Shown here piece by piece: positions 33,116 through 45,463 of a DNA stretch of 64,000 nt (position 1 is the stretch's first letter; each line of letters begins with the position of its first letter). The position numbers were made by a program, and so were the translations under genes. Location: positions 571,854 through 635,853 of the forward strand of contig NMRB01000046.1 in the NCBI GenBank assembly GCA_002633025.1, given 5' to 3'. This DNA comes from Notospermus geniculatus (Eukaryota; Nemertea; Pilidiophora; Heteronemertea; Lineidae). The notes below the pieces were generated by a model. That model was not told the origin of the DNA. It did no database searches and saw only the letters and a program-made list of their open reading frames with translations.

Positions 33116-34136
33116 AATTGTGGTTGCAAGTCGAAGCCCACCCAACGAGTCGTGGTCAACCAGATGGTATGGGCATGAGACTTTCTACCTATAGCTCTCA
33201 CGCTTTCGTGGGGTACTTGGCATCTTCAGAAGGGTGGATAGGTACAGAGACGAGGAATTCCTGGTTGCAGAGGTGGGGTGGAGCAGGGAGATTGTGGCTC
33301 TCGGAACAATCCGACGGCTGTCATCCTTGGGTACAGTTTTGACTGTAGGACTCGAAATGTAGACCAGTGCTCTGCGTCTCAACCAACCTGATGTTGCACC
33401 TTTCATTTTCCTTGATCACGGCAGGGGTGTGAACTATCCCTGTGCACAGCCTAAAGCACTGTAAGACAGTATCTAGACACATTCGTCTGTAGTTTTGGAG
33501 TTAAAGACTGAGGGTGGGGAAGCTGGGGTTGGTAGAAATGGAACTTTGAGATTTCAAAGGACTTCTCCTCAAATATTCTCTTCTCACACTCCCGTCTCTT
33601 GCTTTGTATCTATTGCTATATTATCTTTTAATGAGACGTCTAACATCCCTCCCAGGAAGAAAAACTCAATTACACCACAAAGTTCTCCACAGTGGTCGAC
33701 GGATTAGTAGACTAACGAACAAACGAACTGCTCCATTGTTCATAGCTGGACTTCACATTTCACACCAATACATCCTCCGTCATAGCAATGACCGGGAGCT
33801 ATCGCAACTGCAAAAGACCAAACGACTTATCAGCGGTTGAAGAATGACCAAAGTTCGCAGGATACCCCAAGGTGTCCACGACTAATAACCGACCTTTGTG
33901 CCACACTTTCGCTTAAAAAATGAACTCAAATGATGACGGTGGTTGTCCGTATTTACCCACTGCTGATCTCTGCCTTGGGGTGGAGACACTTCAGCGAGGA
34001 AGACGTTTGAGGTCGAGGCATTTTGATGCCGTTTCATGGCACCTTTGTCAGATGTGTTCTTTTTGCTGCAGCCGTTATTGCCCGGAGTACCAGCAAATAT
34101 AAGAGAGGTGGCCCAAGGCTTCTGGAGTTGGACAGA
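33116..34136. other. Region without recognised features
   Basis: No gene, RNA or repeat recognised. Confidence 0.4.
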
Positions 34137-34385
34137 CCTTGATTGGATCCGCGTTGTGTGTTCAGTAGGCGACTTCTACTCAGCTCAAGTTGAGAGAGAT
34201 GACCCTAGACTGCTGAAGTTTGCCAAATCGTGATTGAACCGGCGTTCTGTCTGCAGCCAGTGACTTGCACTCGACTGTAAGTGAGAGATACGACCCATGG
34301 TCTTCTGAAATCGTACAAATCCTGAATGAACTTGTTAGGTCCGCGTTCTGTGTGTCGCCAAGGACTTTTTGTCCAGTTGGAGGCC
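34137..34385 (+). repeat. Tandem repeat of about 90-97 bp, 2.5 copies
   Basis: Units share (t/c)ccgcgttctgtgtg-like words, gacttctac/gacttgcac, gagagat, gaccc, tctgaa and aaatc in order, starting near 34143, 34233 and 34330. Confidence 0.65.
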
Positions 34386-34549
34386 ACTCGCCCGCGTTTC
34401 ACTTGCTTCCCGTCTGGTTTCTGATTTTGCATCTAAACAAGGAGGCAAAGCTTCGTTGCTTACATCTTCAGAAAGCCCTTTTCTGCCTTGTTTGTTGCTT
34501 TTGGTCATCATCTACGAACAGACATCCTGCGAAAGTCGGTCATGACAGC

Positions 34550-34652
34550 TCAGAAGGGGTAAACAAACCTTGGCCTAGTGCGTTTGTACAGTTGGCTCCT
34601 GTGCTTACTGTCTGTACAATGCACTAGGCCCATGTTTGTTTACCCCTTCTGA
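34550..34652. mobile_element. 103-bp hairpin element, arms of about 41 bp
   Basis: Arm 34550-34591 (tcagaaggggtaaacaaac...) pairs with 34612-34652 (...gtttgtttaccccttctga) with about four mismatches around a 20-base loop. No coding capacity. It ends only 7 bp before the next inverted-repeat element. Confidence 0.75.
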
Positions 34653-34658
34653 CCTCTC

Positions 34659-35166
34659 ATAGGCCTCTTTTACACTACGTGTTTTCAACCGTGCTCGACC
34701 CGGGTCGAGCACGGCGCGGCAAAAAAGGTAATAGTGTAAATGGGTTGGCACGGCACAACTGGGCTCGGCACGGCGCTACTTTCATCCGGGCCGAACCCCC
34801 CAACAGGAGGTGGGTTCGACCCGGACGGCCCGGGTCGAGCACGGTTCCGCTGGAAAACTGCACAGTGTAAACACGCTACTGGGCTCGGCCCACTTGAATG
34901 ACTCGCCCGTAGTGAAGTGCGCATGCTCATTTATCGGCCTTGAACTCAATACGTCATTGCCGCGAATGATCATGGGCGCAGCCATATTGAAAATGACGGA
35001 GATTTCCTACCTCCACAGAAAGGAGAGCCGGCGATTCAGATACTGGCACGGTTTTCATGGTGCAGTGTAAATGGGGTAAAATGCTCTTTCTGAGGCGGGC
35101 CTGGCCCGGGTCGAGCACGGCACGGTTCATCCGGGCCAAAATTCTGCGTAGTGTAAAAGTGGCTAT
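34659..35166. mobile_element. 508-bp MITE-like element with CTTTTACACTACG ends
   Basis: The left end ataggcctcttttacactac and the right end gtagtgtaaaagtggctat are inverted copies (one extra g and one substitution). The interior is GC-rich. It contains a 26-bp perfect palindrome at 34689-34714 centred on gacccgggtc, and half-copies of its cgggtcgagcacgg word near 34829 and 35108. Repeated (a/g)tgtaaa(a/t) words occur near 34732, 34864, 35062 and 35150. No transposase frame. The superfamily is undetermined; ATA on both sides may be a 3-bp duplication. Confidence 0.7.
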
Positions 35167-36643
35167 AGCCGACTTAGTGCAGGATGTCTATCGGTCCTAT
35201 TTCAACTGAACCGTGATCGTTGTTGCTGTCGCTAAACTCATCAACTCCATCCCTGCCGGTGGCCCAACCATCCTCCATTTTCATTACATTCGATGCTTCC
35301 TCACTCCTTTCTCTGTGTCCTCATTAAAGTTCGACCATGAAAATGGTATTTGCACAAGATGCGTCACAAAAGACCCGCGATCATCATCCCTATCCTCATC
35401 TACATTACTCGGCTGTCCCTAATTTTCGCCGGAGGACATTCATTCGGAATCCGCTCCCTAATCTGTGCAGTCAATCTTAACACATGCCTTCTAGGCCCAA
35501 GTCAATTCTTGTGTCATCTCATTACGGGCATCCATGGTTACCGCAATGCCGCTAATTCTGTGTTTTATGCACACCCGAGTGCATTTGCCAGCATGTGGCC
35601 CTGCATGGGGGAGTATCCCTTTTATATACCACCAGACTGACTTCGTCTGGATGTACAGAATGCCGAGTCGGCCATTGGTCTTCTCGGCGGAAATGGCAAG
35701 CAGAGGTGCGACCAAGTTTTCGTATCTGCAGTAAGTTATCGCACTGTGCTTGCATACTGAGATGGGGAGACAGCCGACCAACGAGGCCCCCGAAGTAGGG
35801 AGATGTGCGCCAGCACATCTGTGAAAAGACACCCAGTTTCGGTACTTTTCGAGGAACAAAATGTCACGCCACCTGGCGGCAGATCAGCGAACCAACCGGA
35901 GCAGCATTACGTAGTCAAATCAAGCCCTACAAAAACTCGATTAATTGGTCTTACATTTTAAGGTTTCTGCAATTTTCTCCATTTCTATATGCTCCAATAT
36001 CGTCTGCTTGAGATGTTTGGCGGATGATGTCATAAAAAACACGAGCTGGCGCCACAAGTCCTGGATGGAATGACAAATCCTGGTGACCTTGAATGATCCA
36101 CCATTTTTCAGCCAGCTCACTCACGACCTGGAAACTTGAGTAATTTTCTCCTGTATCTGCAGATTTGACTGCTTGTAAGATTTCTTTCTTTACCGAACCA
36201 TCCCTCCAATCACAACCGGGCGAAAATAGCCGGTGACTCAAACTCCTGCCACACGGATACACTCTCAAAATTAGTTCCAGCGTTTTCTCCCAGGCGGCGC
36301 TCACGCCATCTCGTCGTCAAATTTCCCGACCTTGCTGTCAAACAAAGCAGACGCATCGCAGCAGAAATGTTGATTGTTTTGCTCTAGCGTTCCTCAAAAC
36401 GCCCGGAGCGAGACCGGTATAGAACTCTCGTCTGCTCGTTCGATAGGATGTGAGAACGCGACTCGCTCTTCTCATCTGTTTCTGAAGGGGCGTGAAATCC
36501 GCCGTCAAGGTTGAATTATAAGGTTTCAGTCTGTACGGATTGATTTTTCTTGGGTCGATTGTTTGAGATACTCTGATCACGAAGAGGCAGACGAAAACAA
36601 TGTTTACTTGTTCGGTCTCTCGCTCCACTATCTTCGATTCTAT
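35167..36643. other. Region without recognised features
   Basis: No gene recognised. Overlapping frames of 60-120 codons lie on both strands around 35490-35860 without domains. A CTCF-like cgccacctggcggcag is at 35867-35882. Confidence 0.4.
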
Positions 36644-36890
36644 GTCCTCATCATTGAGACCTCGTATAAAGGTACATTTCCGGCTTTCCGAAGGTGATGT
36701 CGTGCCCTTTCGGAGTTGCTGACGTCCTGATCATTGCGACCTTATGACGTAAAGTTCCGGAGTTTTCCGAAGTTGATGTCGTGCCCTTTCGGGTTTTTCT
36801 GAAATTCTATGTCCTGATCATTGCGACCTCCTGACGTCAATTTCCGGACTTTCACGAAGTTGATGTCGTGTCCTTCCGGATTTTTCTGTA
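36644..36890 (+). repeat. Three-copy tandem repeat, period 80-87 bp
   Basis: Copies start near 36644, 36724 and 36811 with gtcct(g/c)atcattg(c/a)gacct. They continue with tttccgg, ttc(c/a)gaag, tgatgtcgtg and ccttt or ccttc. Confidence 0.85.
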
Positions 36891-39800
36891 ATGCTGACAA
36901 CAATTCACGTCGAACGAGTACAAAAACTCGTTTGTGGTGTCGTCATTGAATGGATGACATGAAGGTTACCAGGGGAGAGTTTTGACGGCTGAGTTGCTAA
37001 GAGACAGCGAAATTGCACAAGAAAACTGAGTTGGAGGAGTAGTTCCTTTAGGCCGCTGGAAAAGGGGCCATCTCACAGGTAGCCCAACAACAACAGAATC
37101 TTACAAAGCAAGACCACTGGCCGCTGGCCGCAGTCCGTTCTTCGTCGGGTAAATCATTGGTCCCTGTCGATACCGACGAGGTATTGGCAGCTCATGGACC
37201 CTGCATCAATAAGAACCATTCACTGGTTCGATCAAATTTCCCTCCCACCTCACCCAATCATAACAGTTTACTCCAAACCCTCACGAGTCCTGATTAACTC
37301 ACCCAATAGATTTTTCATATCGTGATATCTTAATCAGAAAATCTCAATAACCAACTACAAAGTAGCCACGTAGAAAAACATGGATGACAAAATCTCATAA
37401 GAAACCATCAACAAACTCGAGTACTTCAAGCAAAAATGGAGAAAAACTCATATTCCGTGGTTCCTTTAATTACCCTATAAGATGTAATATGTTGCTTATC
37501 AGAACTTTCATCAGCGCAATCTAGAAATGATCAAAGCAAGTCGCCCTAATTAAGAACATTCAAATAGCTTTTGAAGATTTCAACGTAAACATTCCGTAAC
37601 CATAGCAACGTCGTCACCAATGGCAACTGATTTTGCTGCGTCATGTTACTTGTGACAGTGATTAAAGGGAGTTTGGAGCATTTAGGAGTAAGTACTTCCG
37701 TTTCCAGCTCCGTCATTTCCGGTTGGGAGTCTTTGACGTTCTTTGACGGTAGTCTTGTAGGTTCAGTCCTAAATCTGGTGTATCAAGACCTCAAAAGGGC
37801 TCACGATTGTCACCCTTCACCCTCTTTGACAATGCGGAATGCACCCTTGATACGAGCCACAATAAACATCTGAACTACATAGTGACACAAGAAAACAGAG
37901 AAATGGAGAAGGCCTAACATCGAACTCAGATGTCAGAGCAAACGTACAAAGACACAGATGAGCAAAGCCACTTTCAGGCATCAGACATTATTACAACATG
38001 GCCCACATGTATATTTCTGGTATCAAACATTATAACAACGTATGTACACATGTACATATCTGGTATGATAACATCGTAGGTGTAGGCCTACATGTACATA
38101 ACAATGTAGGTGGACATGTACATGTACAATACACATCAAAGCATGGACACTATTTGACATGTTTGAGGCGACAGAACACATGCACCATATCTTCACGTAT
38201 CAAATATATCGCTAAAAGGATTCGAACAAAGTGTCTAATCGTACCTCAGTTACTGATTCAACCAATATTCACCTTAATGGCACAAGCCATTGTCTTACAC
38301 GCCTCAGTTGCCAGGGCTACTTACACATGCTGCGACAGACATCACAGCGTCAGGCAACTCTCGCGTGACACAGCGGGAAGTTGTACTAACTCATCACCGA
38401 AATCCCAATTTGGAAGTTGGCGGTGCGCCTCCCGCTGAGAATGCTTTGTCCGAAATCAGCGCCTCACACATGCAAACTCAACATCCCAGGCGCATTATGT
38501 CGCGTTAAGAACGCATGAATGGAGGCTGCTATTTATAAAATGGAGGTTTGAATGAAGATTTTGAGATGTTGTGCGAGGGACACGCCCAATGCTGCAGATG
38601 ATGAGAGGTGTTAAAGGTGTTTTGTCCCATCCGATAATTGGAGTCGGATTGTCGATCCGTTCGCGGTGACAGAAAGTTGGTCGTATGAGCGAGAGTTTGG
38701 CGGCCAATATCGGTATCAGTCGATCAGTGGATTTGGATGCATAAGAAGGCAAGATGTTGGACAGATTGAGAGTTGCTTTCCAAACCAAGTCATGTACTTG
38801 GTAGTCCCAGCAGAGTAGTCAACTTGCCCAGCAATCATTTTAATAGATTGGCCTGACCGAAATAGTGTTCATGTACATGTACACGCACACGTACAGCACA
38901 TGTAGAAGCTTGAAAGAAGGCAACAACTAGGCGCTCCCCTACGTGAGTTAAGCTCGACTTTGAGTAACCTCTCGATGGACAATTCACCAGGTTACGCCTT
39001 CACCAGTTACATAAACTAGTGTCAACAGTTTTCCATGATCGAGTTGCTAACACAGAGTCAACCTGTGCAAGAAAGCTCTTACATGGAGCGAGTTTTAGTA
39101 GAAGACCCAAATTTATCACTTTGGGCAGTTCCGTAAGATATCTAGAGTGGTTGCCGTCAGCCATTGGATCAGAAGTCATGGGGGGGGGGGGGATTAAGAA
39201 ACGACGGATGTGTTTACAAATTTGTTTCGTACACGCAAGCTCCCGCTGCCAATCTACCCCAAGCACCACCCGGCCTTTACGTCTCGTGTGCACACACCGC
39301 AATCAGCAGGAGGCCACTGTACCTTTAACTACAGCTGGTTTCGCTGATGACAAAGCCGACTTAATGGTATTAATCTCACTTCATTAAACGCTGGGGACAC
39401 CGTGCTTCCATTTTGTCCGCCGTAGTCTGACAAATTGCACGCCATACAGAAATGATCAGCTAACGAGAGAGGAGGGCGCGCATGCGTAGTGAGGCGCTGC
39501 GTGCCGGGATGTGGGAAATTGCGGAATGAGAGGGGCGGGCTGTGGAATGCTAGCGGATGATGGATTGTCCAGTACAGGTTGTCTAAGACGACTCGATGTT
39601 ACGAGTTCACGACATTCGGTGGTCATGGTGATTACGACGGCTTATCTGCAGGTGTAAAGTTGACAAATCCCAATCAGAAGTGGCCTGAATTATGGTTCGA
39701 TGACAGATGGCTGTTGTTTGTCGGATGGTACACCGCTTTTGATGACGAGGGACTTAAGAGGACGGTCATGTTTTCGGTAGAAAGTGTCAAGGCACGGCAT

Positions 39801-40446
39801 GGTAGTTTGGTGCTGGAGTTCAGAAGTTTGAACCGATGGAAGTCATGAAGGGCACTCTGGAAATGATGCGGGAAGGTTTAGCAAAGGCAGCGACCACAAG
39901 CATTGATACGTCTTGCAAATGGCCGCCTGTCAACGCATCAGAAAGCCAGAAGACACAACACACAACCTGTCAAAAATTATGTAGACGCATCATATCATCG
40001 TCATACGACCCTGATGAAAACAACAGATTTTTACACCATATCATGCGGATATAGGAATTTTTTATCTTGTTTCATCACAGATTGATTTCTGATCAGCGTC
40101 GACGCCGACACAATGCCCGATTTTTCTCCCAGATTCTGCTTTATTAGCGCGAAAAAGATGAAAGAAACCGGTCACAAATACCGCGCGAAAATCGATGCGG
40201 CCATTGGGTGTGTTCAAAAGGCGGACCCGTCGCCGATCGATCGGAACGAGGTGTAACTTACCATCCAAATCTAGGATCGAAGATCATCAATGGTGCGTAT
40301 AAAACGCGACATTGCCTGGATCAATTCGAGGTTGGTGTAGTATGTCCATCAGAATCCGTTCATTGAATAGTTTGGTTAACTAACTGTGGATGATGGAGAC
40401 ACTCCTATTATGTTGCTGGATTGATTTAGTGGTCCGTGGAAGGTCT
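36891..40446. other. Unassigned region with acatgtac-rich stretch and G13 tract
   Basis: At 37990-38135 the words acatgtac, tacatgta and tctggtat recur many times. A G13 tract lies at 39180-39192. A plus-strand open frame at 39579-39848 has protein-like composition but starts at a TTG and matches nothing I know. Confidence 0.4.
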
Positions 40447-40738
40447 CAATAATGATGGCAATGCCCGGTAATGAGGGAAAGAGACACAGAGTCGACATCA
40501 ACAACCTCGAAAGCAGGGGACGTATGATGGCAATGCCTGGTAATGAGGGAAAGAGATACACAGGCAACATCAACAACCTCGGAAGCAGGTTGGTTGAATA
40601 TATGATGGCAATGCCCGGTAATAAGGGAAAGAGATACGCAGACGACATCAACAACCTCGAAACCAGGGGACGTATGATGGCAATACCCGGTAATGAGGAA
40701 AAGAGACACAGACGGTCATCAACAACCTCAGAAGCAGC
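40447..40738 (+). repeat. Four-copy tandem repeat, periods 72, 78 and 72 bp
   Basis: The start word atgatggcaatgcccggtaa recurs at 40452, 40524, 40602 and 40674 (the last as atacccgg). Each copy includes gagggaaagaga, acatcaacaacctc and agcagg. All periods are multiples of three, so the plus frame reads MMAMPGNEGKR...DINNL in each copy and the minus strand is open too. No domain is recognised, and a minisatellite is the simplest reading. Confidence 0.9.
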
Positions 40739-41572
40739 AAACGCATCTAGTGGACCAATCACATCGATTATACAAAAAAGAAACTACATGTAATAGATGT
40801 AACATTCTGCTTCACCTTCTGATGTTGGGCCTACCACAAAGATCTGAGGGCCTACCTAATTTTTTTCAGGTAGCGTCGTGCTTTTTTGTGTGTCAGGCAA
40901 GCAATACTGCCGTCGATCACCCAACTTTCCACAGAGCTATTTTGCGATTGGTTGAAAGTGAATACCATACGGTTCCTGCGCGGCCCCTGGAGGGTTAACA
41001 GCGCCATCACACGGTTGATCAGCTTGTCATTCCCGATCACGGTCCATGATCACACGAGAGTAATCTACGAGACTTGCCTCCTCAACAGGTTGCGCGTTAA
41101 CGCTAATTCTCCTCCTCTCTCGGCAAATCAGAGTTGAGTAGAAGCTTTCAAGCGCTGATGGAGTTTAGGGCCAATCGATACACGTTTTTCCTTTTTCTAT
41201 TAGGCGATGAGGTGACGGCTGGATTTATTCGAAAGGTCAGAGGTCATGTTGGTAAGGGACAGGTTCTCCAAGACAGGTGCTCCCGATCCGTGAGCTTCCG
41301 GTAGGGATTTCCTCGATACTGTCAAATTCGATGTCGGTCTGTCCCTCTTCATTGAGCAATTTGGTGTCAAATTGGCCGATATTAAAGGTCAGAGGTTATA
41401 TCAATAGAATCCAGGGGCTTCCGCCTCCAATATACTCGATACAGGCACTCTTGATGCAAGCATTTCTTATCCCAGACGTTTCTCGATACGATATCTCGCT
41501 ACTGGAGCCCCTGATGACACACTCGGGAGTATCTCCAGGAACTCTCGGTACAGGTACCTCCTTACGGATGTT
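40739..41572. other. Region without recognised features
   Basis: No gene, RNA or repeat seen. Frames are 60-127 codons long, lie on both strands and are domain-free. Confidence 0.4.
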
Positions 41573-41725
41573 CTACCTCCTGACGCACTCAGCGAACTGG
41601 TACCTCCTCACGGATGACCTACTTCCTGACGCACTCAGTGCGGGCACCTCCTTACAGTGACCTACTTCCTGACGCACTCAGTGCGGGCACCTCCTTGGAG
41701 ATGACCTACTTCCTGACGCACTTCC
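41573..41725 (+). repeat. Four-copy minisatellite, unit 43-46 bp
   Basis: ctac(c/t)tcctgacgcact recurs at 41573, 41619, 41662 and 41706 with intervening cacctccttac-like segments. Confidence 0.88.
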
Positions 41726-43034
41726 GACACGAGTGCCAGCGACGCAGAACATCATCTCAAAAATTTGATTTGCGAAAAATATCAAAACTCAATCGAAAGC
41801 GTTAACGTCAATGACAAAGACAAAATAGGCAGCACTTCACCTGTTGGTGTTTATTAAACTTTAAGATGCATTTCTGGCCTACTTTAAGCCAATTTGAGGA
41901 GAGTAGGGAGACCTTTGTCAGATGATAGGTTGAAAGCATGTTTTCGACTCTTGTAATCAAATCATATTGGAAAGATGGCGTGATATGAGAATTCGTCGAC
42001 ATTTACGTTCGCTCCGGAGAGCTTCTGTAAATGATTTTTCATTTTAAAATATATGTTTTTATTGCGATCATTCGCGATTGGTGAGTTGAATCTCGCGAAA
42101 TTTTCTAAAGTGGATTCATTTGATATCGCTAAAAATGTTTTTATTATCAAACTGACATTTCCTTTCAAGGCGCGAAACATGGCCGCCATTTTGTTTTCTT
42201 GCACAGCGCGCGATTTTCTCGATATGATAGAATACGGGCACAATTCATGTAAAATAGTTGGTTACTTTTTACGATTCATCACGCCTATTTCTGGTCCGAA
42301 ATACCCCGAGATGTGGAACTTTACATTGTAACAAGGCATTCACTGGTTACTGAGTCATCTGACGTCGAGGTTGACATGAAGAGAAATAGAACAAAAAATG
42401 GAAAAGAATAGCTCCATCTTTGTCCATCGCGTGCCTAACCAGCAGAGCTGAAAATCCAATCCTGTACTAATGGAATCCGATACAAAGAAACCAAGCACTA
42501 TATCCTCGCGTTCGTATACATTTTTGATGTAATACGGTAACGCGATGCGCGGAGTAATACGACACCATCGAGCATCGCGTGACGCGAGAGTAGAGCGTAT
42601 CACTGGGGAGACGACAAAATGGCCGCGGTAACTTGAACTATCACGAGTCATTCCTGGCATATCGGCAGACAAAACGTGACTAAAGGGACTTAAAACTCTA
42701 TTCTTTAGGGATTTAGAAATTAGTTCCAGGGCCCCGGAGTCCATTTTGTCCATTTGGATTAGACTTAGCGTATTTGGTTTCATTTTGTGATAAGTTTTGA
42801 TGACGTCATTTTTGCATCGTCTGCAAGGCCACTGCCTCTCTCGGGACACTTAAGACGCTGCATCTTAAAAGGATTGCCTTAATGGACATGAGTTCTTATA
42901 GCTCAAGTATTTTGCTGCGTATCAATGTCGAGCGTCTTACACCAGAATAACTGGACAATGCTTTTTTCGCGACACCTGAGCTCGACTTTCCCCCTGTCTG
43001 CAAGTGACCAGACAATATCACGCCCTTTTAAGAA
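41726..43034. other. Unassigned region with YY1-like motifs
   Basis: gccgccattttg (42182-42193, minus) and caaaatggccgcgg (42614-42627) occur here. A 164-codon minus-strand frame (42355-42849) shows no domain. No repeat recognised. Confidence 0.4.
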
Positions 43035-43135
43035 GAGTGGAACCTCTCTTAGCGGACACCGCTACCATAGGACACCTCCCTATCAAGGGCACCAAAGTTC
43101 AGTTCCAAACATGTCATTTCAATTCATTTTGTCGC
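43035..43135 (+). repeat. Dispersed repeat, ggacacctct family, second copy
   Basis: Matches 6125-6221 from gaacctc(t/c)c through ggacacc, a second ggacacctc, tcag(t/c)(t/c)c and attcattttg. Confidence 0.6.
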
Positions 43136-43228
43136 AGGGTCAGGGAAATATGCCATGTTTCACAATGTTCCCCCACAATGAGGGGAACACTGAGAAATGG
43201 GAACACTATGACACTTTACATCCTTAAG

Positions 43229-43455
43229 TAACTTTTTCGATATTGGCAAACAAATCGTTGCCCATGAGTGAGCTCAGCACCTCTAACCACCACTGCACTG
43301 TTCGCTTTTTCATCGTTACCACCCCTGATGGCAGAATGACGAACTACGATAAAGCACCAGTTCCCGTTTCCCCGTTAGCGCCATCCTCATGGGCGGACAT
43401 CACAACCAGTCAGAGCAATACCGATTACCGAAGACAACTCGCCGGCGCCACTCAC
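43229..43455 (+). repeat. 227-bp repeat, left member of an inverted pair
   Basis: It runs from taactttttcgatattggca to ggcgccactcac and recurs in inverted orientation at 47455-47685. Roughly the last 88 bases, beside the inner end, are identical in both copies. The outer half differs by scattered substitutions and small indels. No TIR-like sub-ends are visible inside it. Confidence 0.88.
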
Positions 43456-45318
43456 TTTACTTTGAATCTGAAATATTCGTAGTTTATAAATCAAACCCTC
43501 ACACCGTGGTGGGGCGAGATGGGTGGTAATGATGGTGTTGGTGGTGGTGGTGGCGGCAGCGGCGGTGGTGGTGGTGGTGGTGGTGGGGGCATTGTTTACG
43601 TCTAGCATGAAAAAAGCGAAGAAAAATTTTTGAAACTACATGTGTGTACACGTCGGTCTCGGCAATACATGACTTAGCAGCGCCTGGGGCTACAAACAAA
43701 GAACTCAACGTTTGATTGCATTTGTGAGAGTACGCACTACTGATGGTAGATTCAGTGAAATGTACACCGAATGTTAGTCAACTTAGCGTGGAATAGAATT
43801 ATAGAACTCTCTAGAAACAAAACACCGGGCTCTGGATAGCAATTTAAAAACCAAGCACAAAATTACACAGTTAGAAAATCCCGACTATAATTTGCACAAT
43901 TATGCGACAAATGCTACACCATGACACTCAGAAAGAATCCAGTATCTCGTGTTAAGTTATTCAAATTGCTCAAGTCCATTTCAGTGTAATATGGTCTTAA
44001 AATTGCGTACATCCCTGTACATTAAGGTGTACATAATGCACTGATGAGAATGTGCAACATAGAGTGAAATGTACTCGTGTTGAAGGTCAAGTTACCCCTG
44101 TCGAAGGTGAAAGAAAAATCCCTGGGTCTTGTATCCAATGATTTAAGCTATTTTATTGCTAAAGATAGAAACGCGGATAACGTTTTTCTGTCGCCATGGC
44201 TTGTTTATTTCAATGCAATAACAATAGATTGATTTGTACGTTGCATTGTCTTGCTAGTATACGGTATTTGTCAGTAATTTTGATTTGCGTCAAGCGAAGC
44301 GACGCCGGTGAGATCGTAACCAGTGGCACCGATAGGTGTCGCTCTAAAGAAAGCGGTTACACAAACAAACATCCATAATCACGTGATCCGGCTGAAAAGC
44401 AGCCAAAACACGTTGATTGGTTGTAAAGCCATGGATTGCTCTTTTGTTGAATGAGAGCGACCAATCAGGCGTTTTTCATCGGCTGCATTTCGAACGGAAG
44501 ACAGACGCTACTGGTCGTACCGGCGAGGTCAGGAACCAGTCTAAAGAGGAGCGACACCAGTGATATCGTTCGGTGTCGCTCAAAAGAAGGCACCGCTAGG
44601 TGGCGCTCAAAAGAACGCGGCCACAAAAGTTGAAAAACATACTGGCAGCAATCTTTTGTCCCCACAACAGCCAAATGGGCCAGCAACTGAGCTAATACAG
44701 TATAATATAAACCCCTCCCTAAAGGGTTACACTTTCTAAAGCCAATTTTCTTGCCAGCTCTTAGAAGTAGCTCCATCCTCAACCCCGGTGACCACCACGC
44801 CTGCCCTCTTACTGAGGTAGATACCAAATCCCCTCGCCGGGAGCTCCCCTATCCTACTTCAAAGAGGCTCATTACCCAAGATCGAGTCAACACACCAATG
44901 CTCAGACCATATTTGATATATAATTATATCCCTTGCCCCTGGCTGTTCGCCTTATCTCAAACCACCAACCACAGCCAGGGTTGTTTCTTCAACAGGTTAT
45001 TTTTAGGTTGGAGAAGATGGTAGTGTCTTTGGTGATGTTTCTATGAAGAGAACTTTCAAACACGACAACGATTTCGGTCCGAATACGTCTGATCAACCCT
45101 TACACTTATGACGTCACACCCCTTGCCCTGCTAGCAGCGCCGCCATTCGTTGAAATACAAACCACTGATTTGTACACGGACTCGCCCGATTCGAATTGGC
45201 GGTTTTATCAAAATAACGGAATCTTCCTTTGTTTTTCTTTGTAGGTTTGATGACGTCTGCAGAAAGATCGGCAAACTGAGGTAATTCTTCAACCATTCTT
45301 TGACACAAATGTCCAGTA
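43456..45318. other. Unassigned region with GGT microsatellite and local duplication
   Basis: A (ggt)n array with ggc interruptions spans 43532-43589. Segments 44299-44356 and 44551-44621 share gac(g/a)cc(g/a)gtga(g/t)atcgt, ggtgtcgct and aaagaa(a/g) in order and end in gcgg. The second contains a CTCF-like ccgctaggtggcgctc (44593-44608). A TCACGTGA lies at 44379. Confidence 0.5.
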
Positions 45319-45463
45319 AACAGGTTCTCAGTTATGATATTCACCGCGCATGTGCAGTGCCGAATCGGCGGCTCCACTTGCGTCGCCATTTACCAGGTTC
45401 ACAGATATTCACAGCGCATGTGCAATGCCGAATCGGCGGCTCCACCTGTGCAGCCATGTTGAA
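45319..45463 (+). repeat. Two-copy tandem repeat, period 68 bp
   Basis: Both copies carry caggttc(t/a)cag, gatattcac, gcgcatgtgca(g/a)tgccg, aatcggcggctccac and gccat in order. Confidence 0.88.

Noticed and set aside
32517-33342. Overlapping long frames on both strands rich in LLQARTSSVAG or NRTGSCLQQ words
   Set aside because: They are translations of the 22-bp minisatellite at 32788-33115, which keeps several frames open at once.
37990-38135. CRISPR-like or satellite array
   Set aside because: The acatgtac words have irregular spacing with no spacer-repeat structure. It is a eukaryotic simple-sequence stretch.
43499-43708. His- and Thr-rich frames on the minus strand
   Set aside because: They derive from the GGT/GGC microsatellite at 43532-43589.
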